Shown: positions 43,633-57,194 of the stretch, one piece after another | Position numbering within the stretch: position 1 is the stretch's first letter | How the letters are laid out: every line of letters begins with the position of its first letter | NCBI GenBank assembly: GCA_037102815.1 | Contig: BTPP01000010.1 | Coordinates: 124,001 to 188,000, forward strand | From: Neurospora intermedia | Lineage: Eukaryota; Ascomycota; Sordariomycetes; Sordariales; Sordariaceae | Length of the DNA stretch: 64,000 nucleotides | Reading direction: 5' to 3' | The notes under the pieces: model-generated | What the model was told of the DNA's origin: nothing | The model's input: the letters and a program-made list of their open reading frames with translations, nothing else | Databases searched by the model: none | Program-made: the position numbers and the translations under genes

Positions 43633-46600
43633 CTGAAATACCCTCTTGAGACAATGGACTGCAATGCATCCAAAAGCTTTCCATCCAGAAGCCTTCAACT
43701 CCCCTCCGCTGTTAATTACACTTGTCGCGATCGAATCGTCCGGGAGGCGGTTGGTGCCTTTGATCAAACCAACTAAGCATCTGATGTTGTGACTTGTGAG
43801 CTGTCGATACAAGAGAAAGCAAAAGCAAGCGGGGGCGTTAAGTTACCCGTAAGTGAATCAATGACCGATAAATCGCACCTTCCTTCACCAACTGTCGTCT
43901 TCTATCGCTCAAGTCCCCCGCTGTCTTTGATCGTCTGCAGGCATTAAGCGCACAGCATCTACCCTAATAAGGGAACCTACAGCACGCTTGATCTCTCGGA
44001 CTCCTTTCCTATCATCCTAACAAATCCAGCCACACGGATCAGCTCCTACCATGACCAAGTCATATCAAGCCCCAAACAAGTCATGGATGGATAGTTGGAT
44101 TCCCACCATATTCGGGTCTGTTCCGGGTCGACTGTTAGAAACTCCACTGAAGCCTAAACCACTTGAGCAAGTCTATGGCCCAACATCGATTCGGTCACAG
44201 AGTACACTCTGATCAACCACGATGCCGGCCATGACAAGTCGGCACGATCCAAGACCACCAATAATGACTGTACCCAACCCAGAGCAGTGAGGTTCAGTCG
44301 GCACAGCCAGACCAGCGAGACAATGATGAAACTGAAGGTCCCTCGAGACTCTATCCCTTGGCTGTTGCTTGGAAGCCGCCTGGTGAGGTAGCCGCAACCA
44401 AGAACCAGAACCGCATACACGTGGATAAGGTATCTGACCATGACACAAGCGACACCCTTCTGCTGACCTAGATATGGAAGATACAGAATACACTCCAGGT
44501 TACAAGGAAAAGTGACACATATAGCCCAAAACGGAAGAAATACGGGTACAAATCAACCGTGAGCAGTCGCAGATTCAACGAGCTAAGAACTTGGAATAAG
44601 GCCCTTGAGGGAAGGCAACATCTGCGACGCAAAGGGCGTTCGAAAGCAGGAACGAAGTCTCTCGAGAAATATTTAAGGCAAACTCCGGCAATACCGTCCA
44701 GAGCAATGTTCAATGGCCCGATCAAACAGTCAAGATTGGCAGGCTATTTATCTATGTTGTGGGATTCGCGATCATTTCTGCGTCATGTGTCGGTATTGGT
44801 ATCGTGATATGTGAGTCTTCAGGATTTATATAGAATTATGATACCCCAGCCGATTTAGTTAGACCTCTATTTCTCCTGGGTCACTATCAAAGAGATACTG
44901 GTTTTAACACTGTCACTAGTAATGACGAATCTTCGTCCAGTGGTAAAGCTATACGTGGACGAGATCATATCCTCCCAGCAACTCTCTGTCAAACACACCT
45001 CGGTACCTGGACACACGCCAGTCTCTAAACCATCCCCAGTGTCGGTACACACCTCAGCGTCTGCGGAAGGCAAAGCTTGGGTTGAGCCGCCCTGGTGGTG
45101 GAAATGATTGTTGGCTGGCGCCTCTATGATGACAGTAGCAAAGAACAGAGGCCCGAACAGGTAAAAGGCAATAGGAAAAGTCTTTTGTGTCCCTGCATAC
45201 CGGGAAAAACTTGACGATCAGGACCCGGCTGGTGTCTTTGTGGTGTCGTGAGTAGGTTGTAATCGCCAGGTTTGACGGCACGGTATCTTCTCAGACATAC
45301 TGTGTAGGACTTCAAACTTAGTACCCGAGGCAAGATCAATGCTGAACTTGCAGGAGACGTTCACACAGATAATATCACCGTTGGGCCCCCAAAAGGAGGG
45401 TTACAACAAAGCCTTCCACAGCCCACTTGATGCAATGGTGGTGTTTAGCGGTAGTTGATTCTGGGAATAGAAACGATGGCATCCACAGTAGGATTTATGA
45501 ATGCAGTAGACCCGTACATCGGAGTGACATATTTTGTCAGCTCGTCCTACCTACGCTTGCCGCAGCCGCGATATAGCCGCGCTGAAGTGTAGCTTTGGAC
45601 AACCTGACGTACATCATACATATATCACGTTGCACTGGTCAAGCAATCAAGCAAACAGCCCTACGGGACTGTAACACAACATGATTCGATCCTCTACAGA
45701 CACCAGCTAGCGGCGTGATAATCTGATAAGGTCTTCCAATGATGATGGGTCTGGGAAAAAAAGGCTAGTGCAACTAGACTCAAGTGCTGTGGTGCGCAGC
45801 CAACCATCCGGCGCTTGCGCGCTTGAATTTCTGAAGTATGTGCGGTGCACGCCTTTGCTTTACATATGTAGGACGGGAAGATGGGAAGTGGGGGCCATGA
45901 ACTCCGGAAGGGAAGGGATGGGAAGAAGGGACATTGGTTTCTCATGTGTACTCAGCCCCCTTGGTTACGACTCTCCCTTGCAGTATGAGCTTGGAAGCTG
46001 AGTCAAGCCGAGATTTGTATCGATGTAGGTTTATGTAGGTAGTTGAGTCGTAAGGGACGAACAATCGACCAAGGTAGGTCCTTTTGATCGAGATGCGACC
46101 GAAGATTGTGTGGCTGAATGGAAGACGGCAACATCGCCGAACATTGTCGGACTACAAATGAGCGATGAAAGTAGCGAATTTGAAGAAGAATTAGATAACA
46201 AGGATAGAGAACCGAAAATAGAGGACTTTGTCCTGTGATAACATCGTACTTCTTGTACAGTATATGCAGTGCCCACCGTGGTGCTTGTTCGGAGTAACCC
46301 TTCAAGCCAGGGCGCAATGGCCCCCCATGTGGCTTATACATAGCACCCTCGAGGCAGCAGCTAGCAAGGTCATCCCGCATACATGCAACGAAGGGAACTG
46401 TGATGTCCAATCGCGAATAAAACCAAGGTAGCAATGGTTGGCTAGCGAGAGAAACAGAAGGCTGTAATTGCGGGATGCGATGGTACGTAGCAGTCGGTCT
46501 GGGTCGCCGGGGTTACAAAGATTTGGGGAACGCAAAAAAAGGGAACGAAATCTAGCAACCTGGAGCAATACGGGAATCCGGGGCTTCAGCAAGGACCTCA

Positions 46601-48058
46601 TTTTGATCCTTTCACCTTGTGTTGCATCGGAGAGCGCATCGTGATTCGCCTCATATCGTACATACCCCGTGCTCTGCGTAGATCCTCGTGTACAGGACGT
46701 GGGGATTTGCGATCAGTATCACATCGATGGGAGCAGATCAATCACAGCTCGGTAACCAGTAAATCCGTAGACGTGTTGGATCCCCGAGTAGGTTGGAAAT
46801 AAACAACAGGGAACGAAAGCAGCATTTGGTTTTTTTCTATGATGGAGTTTGGTGTGATGAAAAGAGAAGCCATATCACATTTGCAGTTACGGGCATTGCC
46901 ATGTCTCACACTTGGATACCTTACGTCACAGGGGGGAGGGGGAGGAGGGGGGACGGGTCCACCCGCCTGCATCCGCAGATAAATTGTAAGCATCAAACGG
47001 GAAGAGAAACGAAACATACAGCGTAGTAGCAGTTAGTGCACAACGGCTCGAACGGTTTTTGGGGGGTGCCAATTTTGGACTGCAGTGATAACAATGGCAG
47101 AGTCACGAGGTGAGGCGATGGGAAAGCTTGGTAGTGTCATGCTTGTTGATCCGCCGAAAAAGCCAGACCCCCATAGCCGGTCACGAAATTGCAAGGTCGA
47201 CGAACATGGGTTTTAGCATCTTCAGCAAAGGAAGAAGAAAAAACGTCTGACGTAAAGAGATGGATGTCACCCCCGCAAAGCAAATGAGGGATTCCACCTC
47301 GCTCTCGATCTAGGCCCGATCTTGCCAGCAAGCTGGATCAAGATGGAGCCCCGGACGGCAAGAAGAAACCGAACTCTGTCGGCATATAATTTGCTAGCGT
47401 GGTACTGCCACCTTATAATAATCAGGGGAATCGTGGTCAGCAGAGCTATCATATTTTCGTGCGGGAGATACAGTATACCTAGTTATCACTACGTTCAGTT
47501 GTAGTTCACGGCGCTAACTAAGTAGGTTTGTAGATGCCGGTAGAGGTGTGTTAGGTTGTCAGTGGTTTCCTCTCGATGGTCGGCGGGTGCTCCTCGTCGC
47601 GGGCGGTTCGTTGGCGAGACCAGAGGGCAAGAGCCAAGTGGGAGGGTTGAGTGAGGAAGGGACGGGACTGAAGGGATCCAACCTCAAGGGGGAAATTGTA
47701 TGGAGGAAAGGAGGAGTGCACTAACAAACTCGCGCGACATCCCTGAAGGTGAGCCGACGCCGCCGAAGCCAGAAGGCAAGTGCCCTGTACCTTTGTGTGT
47801 AGCGGGCAAGTGGCCTGGTCCCTACAAAAAATGAGGTGCGATGGTGATCCGTGGCAGCATTCGGTCTTGGCTGCCAAGCTCTGTTGGTTCTTTGTTGCTG
47901 CCCTGTCCCACAGACCCGGGCCACGAATATCAAACGAACCCAAATGGAGCCAATGAGCAAGCTTGACAGGTGCTGATAGCGGCAGCAGGTGACAAGCTTG
48001 AAACTCCGGACGAACGACAACGGACTGCCCTGATTGAGGTGCTTTTCCCTCCCAAACC

Positions 48059-48082
48059 ACACACACACACACACACACACAC
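48059..48082. repeat. (AC)12 microsatellite
   Basis: Twelve AC units; the Cys-Val frames across it on the minus strand are artefacts. Confidence 0.95.
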
Positions 48083-49246
48083 ATCCTCTGGAATCGGAAA
48101 CCACATGGCTCGCACGCATTCACCCTGCTCATAAGGGCCTGCCTGAATGACAGTAGAGGCACTATGTGCCCTTTCTTGACCCCGAGCCTGTCACTCAGCA
48201 AAGACACCTTGACCTAATCAGCAAAACCCTCCCCGCCGCCCCCGGCAAGGCCGCCCAACATCAGCACCCTCAAATGGAAGCTCTCTCTGAATACAGCCAA
48301 GAACGCTTCCTGTTCATGGTTGAATGAGCAGAGGACCCTTTATTTCAGCAACGCTAAAACCATCAAGGTTCTCCCAAAAACCAAGACACGATCCACACGA
48401 CGTCCCTCTTTCAAAAAAAGGAAACGTGATGCTCAAGAGCCTCTCCAAGACCGCGCAGTCGCCGGCACACTGGAATGGCGATCGACAGAGCCAAAGAGCG
48501 CTGTGGAAATCCACTGTCGACACAATAAGCTTAGCGCGCCAGCCAGGGAGAAACACTTGCCGAGTCAACCATGGTTTTTTCTGGTCGAGGGTGTGTGCCA
48601 GGAGGGTGTCTCTGAGGGTTTGCTGTGGTGAGTGGTTCTGGGCTCGCAGTTTGGTCTTGAATCATGTTCCCCTGTCTGGTTGATCCATCATCTCCGACCC
48701 AGCACCGACGACTCTCTTTCGCCCTTCTCGCCATTGCTCGGCGCCATCTTATGCCCTGTCCCTGGAGAAAGTCCGTCTCTCTGTTGTCTTATTTCTTCGT
48801 CATCAGGGTCTTCAACTTAGCAACCATGTCAACACCATCCCCACAGTGCTCGACATCCATGTGGAGAAGCGTTGCTCACAGGTGCTAACCCACGTTGCCC
48901 TCTGCAAGCCATCTGCCGACCAACAAGCCAGCGCCTTGGGCTCACGCTTTCTGGCGCTCTGGAGCTCTGGACATGGCGAAAGGGGGGCCCACTGGGCACA
49001 TGGGAACCAGCAAATGTGATGATGGAGCTTTGGGCAGAGAGATGAAACGATCTGCAATCACAGGCTCAAGTGCTCTCCTCTCGTTAGCACTATACTACTT
49101 TCACCCAGTATGTATTTGGATATTCCTGTTCGGGCCGTTGACCTGCTTGTCTAGAAATGTCTCTGGCTCTGTTGCCCCCACCTGCTCTTATGGGTCAAGT
49201 GTCCCTCCATAGTCCACACTTTCACGGTACCTGCGGCGCGCTTGGC

Positions 49247-49263
49247 TTTTTTTTTTTTTTTTT
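49247..49263. repeat. Homopolymer of 17 T
   Basis: Unbroken T run in the gene-poor region, about 850 bases upstream of the RGS receptor start. No function is evident. Confidence 0.85.
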
Positions 49264-50107
49264 CCCTGGCAATGACCGAAACAGCCAAGTAGGCACAAGC
49301 GGGTCAAGGTGGTGATTGGCGCAGCAGACACCAATATGTCTTACAAGATAGCAGACTCACTACATCCTACATTCGGATAGCTGGGCGGGCGCAATGCTTG
49401 ACTCTGGGAATGGGCTGGGATCGTGAGCTGAAATGCAGGTTTACCTACCTCTTACCTACGCACTGGGCCCCCTGCGCTCCAAGAACAAAGTGGAAATACA
49501 CTAGAGGTATCCCGCGGGATCTACACTCCCCCTACCACCACACTACTTGCAAACTTATCCTGCAACATCGTGCACATCCTGGCATCCTGGGGCTATCCTG
49601 GACATCATTTGCCGAGCTGGCTTGCACACAATTGTTCGCAGAAGCAGTAAATCTATCATTCATGCGCCCGTCCTCGGATGTGGCTTGCTCAAGTTCTCCC
49701 ATCTCTCTCGGCATCGCCCCGGGGACTACTTCATACATACTCCGTGCATCTCATCACATCTGTTTTTGGTCTTCCAGATCGTGAGCTGAGCCGCACACCA
49801 TCACACTCTCTTTACTCGTGTTACGTCCAGCTCAAGTCGCTCTTTTATTGTTCTGCTTACGGGTCCGGCTCTAAGGCCTCGGAGGATACAAAACCCACCT
49901 GGCTTGCCTGCCTACTCACTACGCTCGCTTCAACAAACATCAACACCAACTACTACTGGTCGGACACCAACCACTCAACACTGCTAGATGACACTGCGCT
50001 TCAGTGGTTACGCCTCCCACGTGTCTTGACGACACTCCGAGTCGCTTCGACCCATATCCGTAACTCACTCCGCTCGTCTCGACGTTGACCATATAACATC
50101 CGACATC

Positions 50108-52187
50108 ATGTTTGTCCCACGCCTCCTACAACGAGCCGACTTCTCCGCTGCCCAGGCTCAGGTTGTAGGCTCCGAATTTGGCACCACTCCCGACACCAAG
50201 CCTGGACCAAGACTGAATGCCATTGGTATTTGGTGGATTGTATGGGGTGCTATCTGGACGACCGCGGTGGTGGCTGGCATGGTCTTCCTCTGGCTCAAGC
50301 GTGATCTCCCAACTCTCAGGATACGCGGTCTTGCTCTCAGTTTTGCCGGTATCACACTTCTCCATCTCTACTGGATCTCTGTTCAGCTGGGCTACAGTAT
50401 CGGACCCATGGCCCCCGAAGTCGCCGAGTTCTGGATCATGAGCATCTGGTTTCCTTTCGGCATCGCCCTGTTCCAAGCCGGTAACAGTCAGTTCCTTCAT
50501 GTCGCAAGGGCACAGGCTCGGTATGCTCGCCCACTGAGCCAGATGGAGTCTCGATTCGACGAAAAGCATGCGCCACAACCGCCACAGAAGCTTACCTTTA
50601 TCGCCCGCTTGCGCAAGATGGACTATTCCAAGAGGATGTTTGCCTGTGTTACCATTGGCATGATCGTTCAGGTGAGTAGTACCATTAGAGCCCGTACGGC
50701 CTGTGTCTAACCTTGTTTAGCTTTTTGTTGTTATCTTTATCTACATGATCTCGCGCAAGTTCCACCCCAGCTTTGGTATCCCTGGTACTGAGGTGAGCGG
50801 AACTCCTATGGAGATTGCCATGCAGCAAGGCAGAGGTTGGGAATGGTGGCCTTCGCTGTTCTGGCAGTTTCTTTGGGCTTGGGTTATTGCTCCCATCATT
50901 CTCTGGAAGTCTCGTGGTATCCATGACACCCACGGTTGGCAGCTCCAGACCATGGCTTGCTGCATTGCTGGCTTGCCTGCGGCTCCTATGTGGCTCATTG
51001 CTCTTTACGTTCCCGGCATGGCCCCGGTCAATGCGGTCTTCGTACCTCCTCAATGGTATGTCCAGCGCTTTTCCCCCCTCACCTGATGGCAATATCTAAA
51101 TCTTGGTTCAAACAGGATCGCTCTCTCCATCATGTTCATGGAGATTTTCACCATCTTTGTCCCTTGCTGGCAAGTTCGCAAGCACAACAACCTGCGTCAG
51201 GAGACACTTGATTCGATCGCTACTTGGGAGTCAAAGAAGTTGCGTGCCCGTAACGGCGACAGCAATGCCGAGCGTAGGGGCAGCGAAAATAGTGGACCTA
51301 CTCTTAGCCCAACCTCAACCAAGGTTGGAGAACACCATTTCACTAGCGGAGTCAGAGATTCATGGAAAAAGCTTTCGACTATGGAGATGGGCCAGGCATC
51401 TCCGCCAGACTTCAAGAACGCCACCGATGATAGCGTTCTCACAATGTCCGCTCTTGAGCACGTTCTCGAAAAGAACCCGGAGCCTCTTCGTCAGTTCTCT
51501 GCTCGCCGCGATTTCTCGGGTGAGAACATTGCTTTCCTCACTGCTGTGGCTGAGTGGAAGGCCGCTCTGCCGCCTCCTTTCGTCCGCAACCGTCACAATG
51601 CTGAGCCGGATGTTGTCCGCCAGCAGTTTACCAAGGCGCTTCGTATTTATGCCGAGTTCATTAGCACCAGAGACGCCGAGTTTCCTATCAACATTGCGTG
51701 GCACGAGTTGCGTAAGCTCGAGGGTATCTTCGAGCGTGCCGCTAGGAACATGTACGGAGATATCAACCGCGGTGGAGCTACACCCTTCGCGGAAGTTGAC
51801 TGGTCCGGATCAAACCAGCCCACAAACGACAGCGAGGTCAACATCGTCTCCAAGTCGGACTCGCTAGCGGTGTCCATGACTCCCATGGGTGAATTCAAGT
51901 CTGTAGAAACCCTTCCCCTTGATGACCCGCCACCAACCTCCCATGCCACGCATCCCCGTAACGCAGCTCACTACTACTCGGGCGATATCCCACAAACCTT
52001 TGACGCTGCCGTCTTCGATGCTGCTCAGTCTGACATCAAGTACCTCGTGCTTACAAACACGTGGCCCAAGTACGTGCGCGAAAGGCGAGACTCTGGGGAT
52101 TCTTTCGTTTCACAGGATGAAACCGTAAGGAGCAGGAAGAGTCTTCACAAGGCATTGGGCTTCTTGAAGCCGCTTATTCGGGCATGA
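50108..52187 (+). CDS. Seven-transmembrane receptor with C-terminal RGS domain
   Basis: Three exons, 50108-50671, 50721-51055 and 51116-52187, with introns of 49 and 60 bases (CTAAC and CTGAT branch sites) give 656 residues. Seven hydrophobic helices run from '[20 protein letters not shown]' (about 41-65) through '[13 protein letters not shown]' (helix 4, restored by intron 1) to '[19 protein letters not shown]' (helix 7, restored by intron 2). A Ser/Thr-rich link leads to an RGS domain: '[20 protein letters not shown]' (about 410-430), '[14 protein letters not shown]', '[20 protein letters not shown]', and the last helices '[20 protein letters not shown]' (about 600-619). An insertion of about 80 residues separates the two RGS parts. 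Fungal RGS-GPCRs are thought to sense nutrients or stress and to speed GTP hydrolysis on G-alpha. The ligand is unknown. Confidence 0.93.
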
Positions 52188-52688
52188 AGGACAACACACA
52201 CACCAAAGAAAATCAAGAAAAAAAGAAAAAAAGAACAACTCACATCATTTGAATGAGAAATACTATCGTTAATGTTATCCCCAAAACAAATCTTCCAACG
52301 ATCTTTATTCCACCTACCTTACCCAGCAAGAAGCAAGCAGTTACCCTTGCTCGCCACCGCCCCCCACCAACCCCAATATTCTCTCACTATGTTTATGTCT
52401 TATCATGTACAACAACGGATGTGGTTATGTGATTTTGATGAGTTTGGGCTGGCTGAAGAACCAAAAGAAGAACAGCCAGCATATTCCCAACCACGTGTCG
52501 AAACTTGTGTAATACCACTTTGATCACCCCTACTACATTCTTTTACATCCCTCTCCTCATTTCTTTCTTTATCATCATACTATATTGGACTGTGTGGCTT
52601 TTTTTTGCCTCTTTCTCCCCAACCAGTTGTCTTCCTTATCTCTCTATCTGCCTACCTCTCTTAACGTCCTTTAAACTCACACATCACC

Positions 52689-52719
<31 letters not shown>

Positions 52720-54392
52720 CCACTCTTTCAATATACCCATCATCCTATCATTATTATCTCATGTTCATCCTTGTGGTCTGATTACCTAGTGTATAATATC
52801 TAAAACCAAGTTGTGTGTGTCCGCCTGTATCATATGGAGTGTATGTTAAGTAACACCGGGTATCTGGACTAGCCACTTTTTTTTGATGGTTAGTCAAATG
52901 GGAGGAAGGAAAACAAAGTAGCATCTTAAGGGTCAAAAAGACAAACTTTTCAAGCAACAAGATGTGTGTGTGTGATTAAGCACGAGATGGATTTTCCTTT
53001 CACAGTGCCATATACTCATCCTGCTACTCCTACAACAACAATTCCCCTTTTCTCTTCCCACATCCGTATTGGTGGTGTGAGCCGTGAAGCGAGGACAAGG
53101 ACAAGGCCAGAATGCATGTACATCAGATACAGACAAACTGACTTACACATACGACAACCTCAACCAGGCCAAAACACAACCAAAAGATGACCAGTAGTTC
53201 TGCAGTGATCTCGAAATACACTCACTATAGTATTAGCACGAGCACTCATACTGGTGCTGTGGATCAAGCTAACACGTCTAAGTACACAGCAACACAGTAC
53301 AAAATTGTTCATACCCAAGACAAGTCGACTACAGTGCACTGATAACACACCAAGACGATGGAGAAATTGTTCGGCATGAACTTTGACCGGGGGACAGTGA
53401 CCGCAGATCATATGTCGTATTCACAAATCTCCATCTCCACCTACGCTACTGGGCTCCTGTAAGAGAGTGGAAAAAAAAGAAGAAGAAAAAAGAAAGGGAA
53501 GAAAAGGGAAAGAAAAAGGATAAGAAAGAAAAAGAACTAGGCGCGTTTCGACCATAACCACCACATGGGACATACCGACGGGACAGAAAGATTTGAATAC
53601 TCCAGGATTGTATATCGTACTTCTCCCTAATAAACGAGCCCTACCACACCTTGTTTACTCTTTTTTTTTCTTTCTTTCTTTTTCCCCTATATTTTTTTCT
53701 TTTTCTCTTTTCTTGTTTTTCTTCTTCCTAGACTCCCAAGTTACCAGGAAATCGGTCGGCGTCCATGCCATGTGGCCCCCATGCTCTGATCCACAAAGCA
53801 GGTCCCCGAGGAAATGGGCCAAGCTTGAAGTTGCAGCCCAAAGTCATTCACCCCCGTGGCTTTCCAATACCCAAATCAAGATCCCCATCCTCTTCCAAGT
53901 TTTGGGAAGTTGCGTTGTTTCCTTTCTTTCTTCCCTTCCCGGTCGCGAATTGGACCCTTGGTTTCAGCTGATAAGTTTGAGTGAGGGAAATATAGCCTTT
54001 GTATGTGCCCTTGACCTTGTCCCCTGCAGTCTTGTTCGAGTGCTTGATGATCTTCTTGAACTGAATTCCGTTAGAAGGGGGGTACGAACAGTTGCCGATC
54101 TCCAGGGGCTTAGAATTTCTGACGACCCCCCCAATGCCCCTTATCAGAATTGAGCAGCAGATCGACAGGGCGACCCACATTCACAATGAGTGCCACGTTC
54201 GCGAACCTCGGGGGCCTCTCTCTCGGCTCTCTCTGTGCTTCTCTCTCACCAGATCGGCATTATTCGATCCGATAATGCAAGTCGGCCGAAGCGAGAGAGA
54301 GCAACGTGGACAAGAAAGGATGGACATTGACGCGGAGCGAGCCGACAAACTGCTCAGCTGAAGAAAGACAGGCCGGCTTATTACCGGCGAAA
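52188..54392. other. Convergent 3' region between receptor and metacaspase genes
   Basis: About 2.2 kb, strongly strand-asymmetric: T/C-rich tracts (52530-52730, 53660-53730) and an A/G-rich tract (53465-53540). The frames (for example plus 53593-54153 with a Phe/Ser run) are compositional. No gene is supported; long trailers are likely. Confidence 0.5.
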
Positions 54393-56070
54393 TCACATGA
54401 CGAAGAGCATGTCGACGTCTATATAATTTCGCAACTTGTTAGTGTCTTGGTTTTCTTGGCTTGAGATAGGAAAGTTGAGAGACGCCGAGCCAGGTGTTTC
54501 ATGTCATGAGCACTTGGCTTCATCAATGGCAACATCATCAAAGACGCAGTGAAAAGGGGGGCGGGTGGGCACCAGACAAAACGTACCGATTGGGTGACTG
54601 CTGGAGAGCTGAGGCTTCTGCGTATACTTAGTCTCGAGCACATCGCGGATGCTGTTGAGCAGCTGCACATAGCTCTGCTTGGGATTCGCCTTGATGGCGG
54701 TGATAAAGGCCCAAGACATGGCTCCAGTGGCTTGGGACGCGATTGTCGCGTCGGCCCTGAAAGAATTGTCAGCATTTTTTCGTACTACGCACGACTAGAC
54801 TGAAGTCGCCAAAGGGGAAAGATGGAAACATACGAAGTCTGATCGTCCTTGCTACCACTCCACATGATAACATCGGCAGGCGATGTCTTTGTCCGCTTGG
54901 TGCGCTCATAGGCCTCATTGCCGCCGCCAAACGCTGTCTTAGCGACAGAGAACAGGCTGCTGGCCATGCCTCCAATATCGCCACGAGCATAGGAGCCAAC
55001 AGCCGCAAGCAGACCCTGACCAGCCTCCTTGGCAAGGTTGGGCTCCTTGATGACGCCCTTGGTGCTGTAGATATAGGGCAAATCAAGAACGGAGCCAGAG
55101 TGGCAGCTGTCAAAGATGGCAGTCAATCGCACACCGGGTTGGAGGGGCTTCACGACGGTATCGTGAATCTGATCGTCGACGATGTGGCCGGCCTCCTTGA
55201 AGTCAACAGGGTAGATGACCTCATCATAGCCGTCGTCTTCATCGCCGTCGGTATCTTTGGTCTGCCCACCATGGCCTGTCGGTAGTAGGCTACCTAGTCA
55301 GTGGGAGCACGCGGGTATAGTTCAGAAGGGAAGGTTAACTGACCGGAGTAATGCAAGAACAAGGCATCGTTGGGCTGAGCACCAGCAACCAACCACTGCA
55401 TCGCACGAAGAATGTTCTCCTTTGTCGGCTGCAAGAGGGGGTTTGTGGCGTCATCGGTAAGAATGACCATGTCCTCGCGCTTATAGCCATAGTTCTCGAC
55501 AAGGAAGGCGGAGACGTTCTTGGTGTCGTTGATGCAGCCGTGCAACTCGGCATCCTGGCCCAAGTAGTTGATGCCAATCAGCAATGCCTTGCGGCGACCC
55601 GAGCAGTTTGAGTACTGGAAGCCATAGCCTTCCGGAGCACCATGACCGAACTGCTGTGTGCCCGAGGGAATCTCGTGGATTTCGTGGGAACCCTGATCAC
55701 GAGCCTGGTGACCAGAGCCGATTGGGTAGCCGTAGATATCATAGCCATCGGGAGGAGGACCAGTGGGGCGTTGGGAATGTCCCTGCTGATGGTGTTGTTG
55801 CTGCTGTCCGTACTGTCCCCCATATCCGCCCTGTGGGGGATACTGTCCCTGGTTGTAGCTGCCTTGCTGATACTGCTGAGGAGGTTGTTGGTGATATCCC
55901 CCGTAGCCCTGGTCCTGAGGAGGCTGAGGGTTGTACTGGCCCTGCCCCGGATTAGAGTAGCCATAGCCTCCCTGAGGGTGGTGTTGCTGCTGGCCATCCC
56001 ACTGAGGAGGGGGAGGTTGGTGGTGTCCCCCACCGGGGCCGTAGCCTTGCCCAGGGTATCCGTACGACAT
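54393..56070 (-). CDS. Type I metacaspase with prion-like N-terminal domain
   Basis: Four exons, 56070-55344, 55275-54834, 54756-54587 and 54445-54393; all phases agree and total 463 residues. Residues 1-130 are a Gln/Gly/Tyr/Pro-rich low-complexity prodomain ([20 protein letters not shown]). The caspase-like fold starts at '[20 protein letters not shown]', with catalytic His244 in '[11 protein letters not shown]' (formed across intron 1) and Cys300 in '[16 protein letters not shown]'. Asp-rich '[19 protein letters not shown]' follows the His as in calcium-dependent metacaspases. The end 'SSSHPIDTNKLRN...' is restored by a short last exon with acceptor CCAAG, the least certain border. Metacaspases cleave after Arg/Lys and take part in stress response, protein quality control and cell death. 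Confidence 0.95.
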
Positions 56071-57194
56071 TGGTGGTGAAGATCAGATGGTGATCGATGA
56101 AGAAGGGATTCGCATAGACGGGGAAGAGGGAAGCGCGTGGAGAGAAGACAGAGAGGATCTGGGAGAGACTCGAGGTTCTGTTATGGAAGTCCAAGGCCGG
56201 CCCAGGTTGTATGTATTGTCTTTTTGGGGACGAGGAAGTCAATGTGTTCTGTTCGTTTTGTCCGTTGTTTCTGTTCAGCGCTGCCGTGTCCAGTGTCTCA
56301 CACGCTAAGCTGGAACCGTGATGGGTCCCTGAAACCGCGTCATCCCGCTGCACCATGAGCCTGCAGTGTGGGGTTTGCCGGTTGCCTCCCATGGATTCCA
56401 TGCTGCCATAGCACCCAACGGAGTCCCTGGAACGGAAACGACGGGAAGTAGTCATTATAGCAGGGAACCTTACCTACCTAACCTCGGAACCTCAAAAGCA
56501 AGAGCTCCCGACACCATTCAGCTGCTGCTCTTTACACAAAGTAAGTACATGTGGCACGGGCTATAGTGGCATTTCCTTGGTGGAGGCGGGCAATGGATGC
56601 ATCATCAGGCACCTTCCGCATCATTCCGTTCCAAGACTTCTTCCTCATCTTCCTCCTTCCATTCTCGACCATGCCAAGATATTGAAGCGGAAGTCATGCT
56701 TGGCTTCAATGGTGATACCGCTTGTGTTTGCATGAAGAACGGGGCCTTGATTTGCGGAGGAGGGGCACTTTGAGGGGCACTTTGGGGTACGGATGGCACA
56801 GTTACCTACTACCCCAGGAACAGGTGGAGGATGACGGGATCGATGTTGTGAGCATTTATCTGAGAGGCAGCCAACACGCCGAGCACTGCGTGCCCCCTTG
56901 CGTACCTCTACCTACACTGCGTGCATAGGCCGGATGTTCATGGACGGCGTTTGATACGATATTCGTCGGATATCCATCTCGGTCTAGTGCCCTGCCGAGC
57001 CTTGGTTCGTTACAGTTATTGCTTGAATCATACCTGCCCGTCTGTCCCTAAAGGTTCTCACAGCAGGTGCTCGTGCTCATTTGACCTCCCCCGTTGTCCT
57101 TCCCCCGAACCTCGAAGCTTCCACTTTTTCTCCCTCCGCTACACCACAGAATCCGCAGCCAACTCCAGAGTGAGCAAGCTGAATCATCGTGACC
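56071..57194. promoter_or_regulatory. Divergent promoter region of metacaspase and WW-protein genes
   Basis: 1.1 kb between two outward-reading starts. Contains ACCTACCT-type repeats (56474, 56804, 56904) and pyrimidine-rich leaders on each side. No gene is supported. Confidence 0.55.

Larger units (their letters stand above)
43633..50107. other. Long gene-poor region
   Basis: About 6.5 kb without a supported gene, between the acyl-CoA dehydrogenase and the RGS receptor. Features seen are a CA repeat, a T17 run, CCTACCT motifs (near 45545, 46031, 46068, 49440) and the C/A-rich leader of the receptor (49900-50107). The largest frames (minus 48207-47551, plus 49398-49784) cross repeats or lack domains. 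A long regulatory 5' region for the receptor is possible. Confidence 0.45.

Noticed and set aside
47551-48207. 218-residue minus-strand frame
   Set aside because: It crosses the AC microsatellite (Cys-Val run), has no domain, and competing frames are equally open.
52505-52789. Phe/Ser/Leu-rich frame after the receptor gene
   Set aside because: Composition of a T/C-rich trailer, not a membrane protein.
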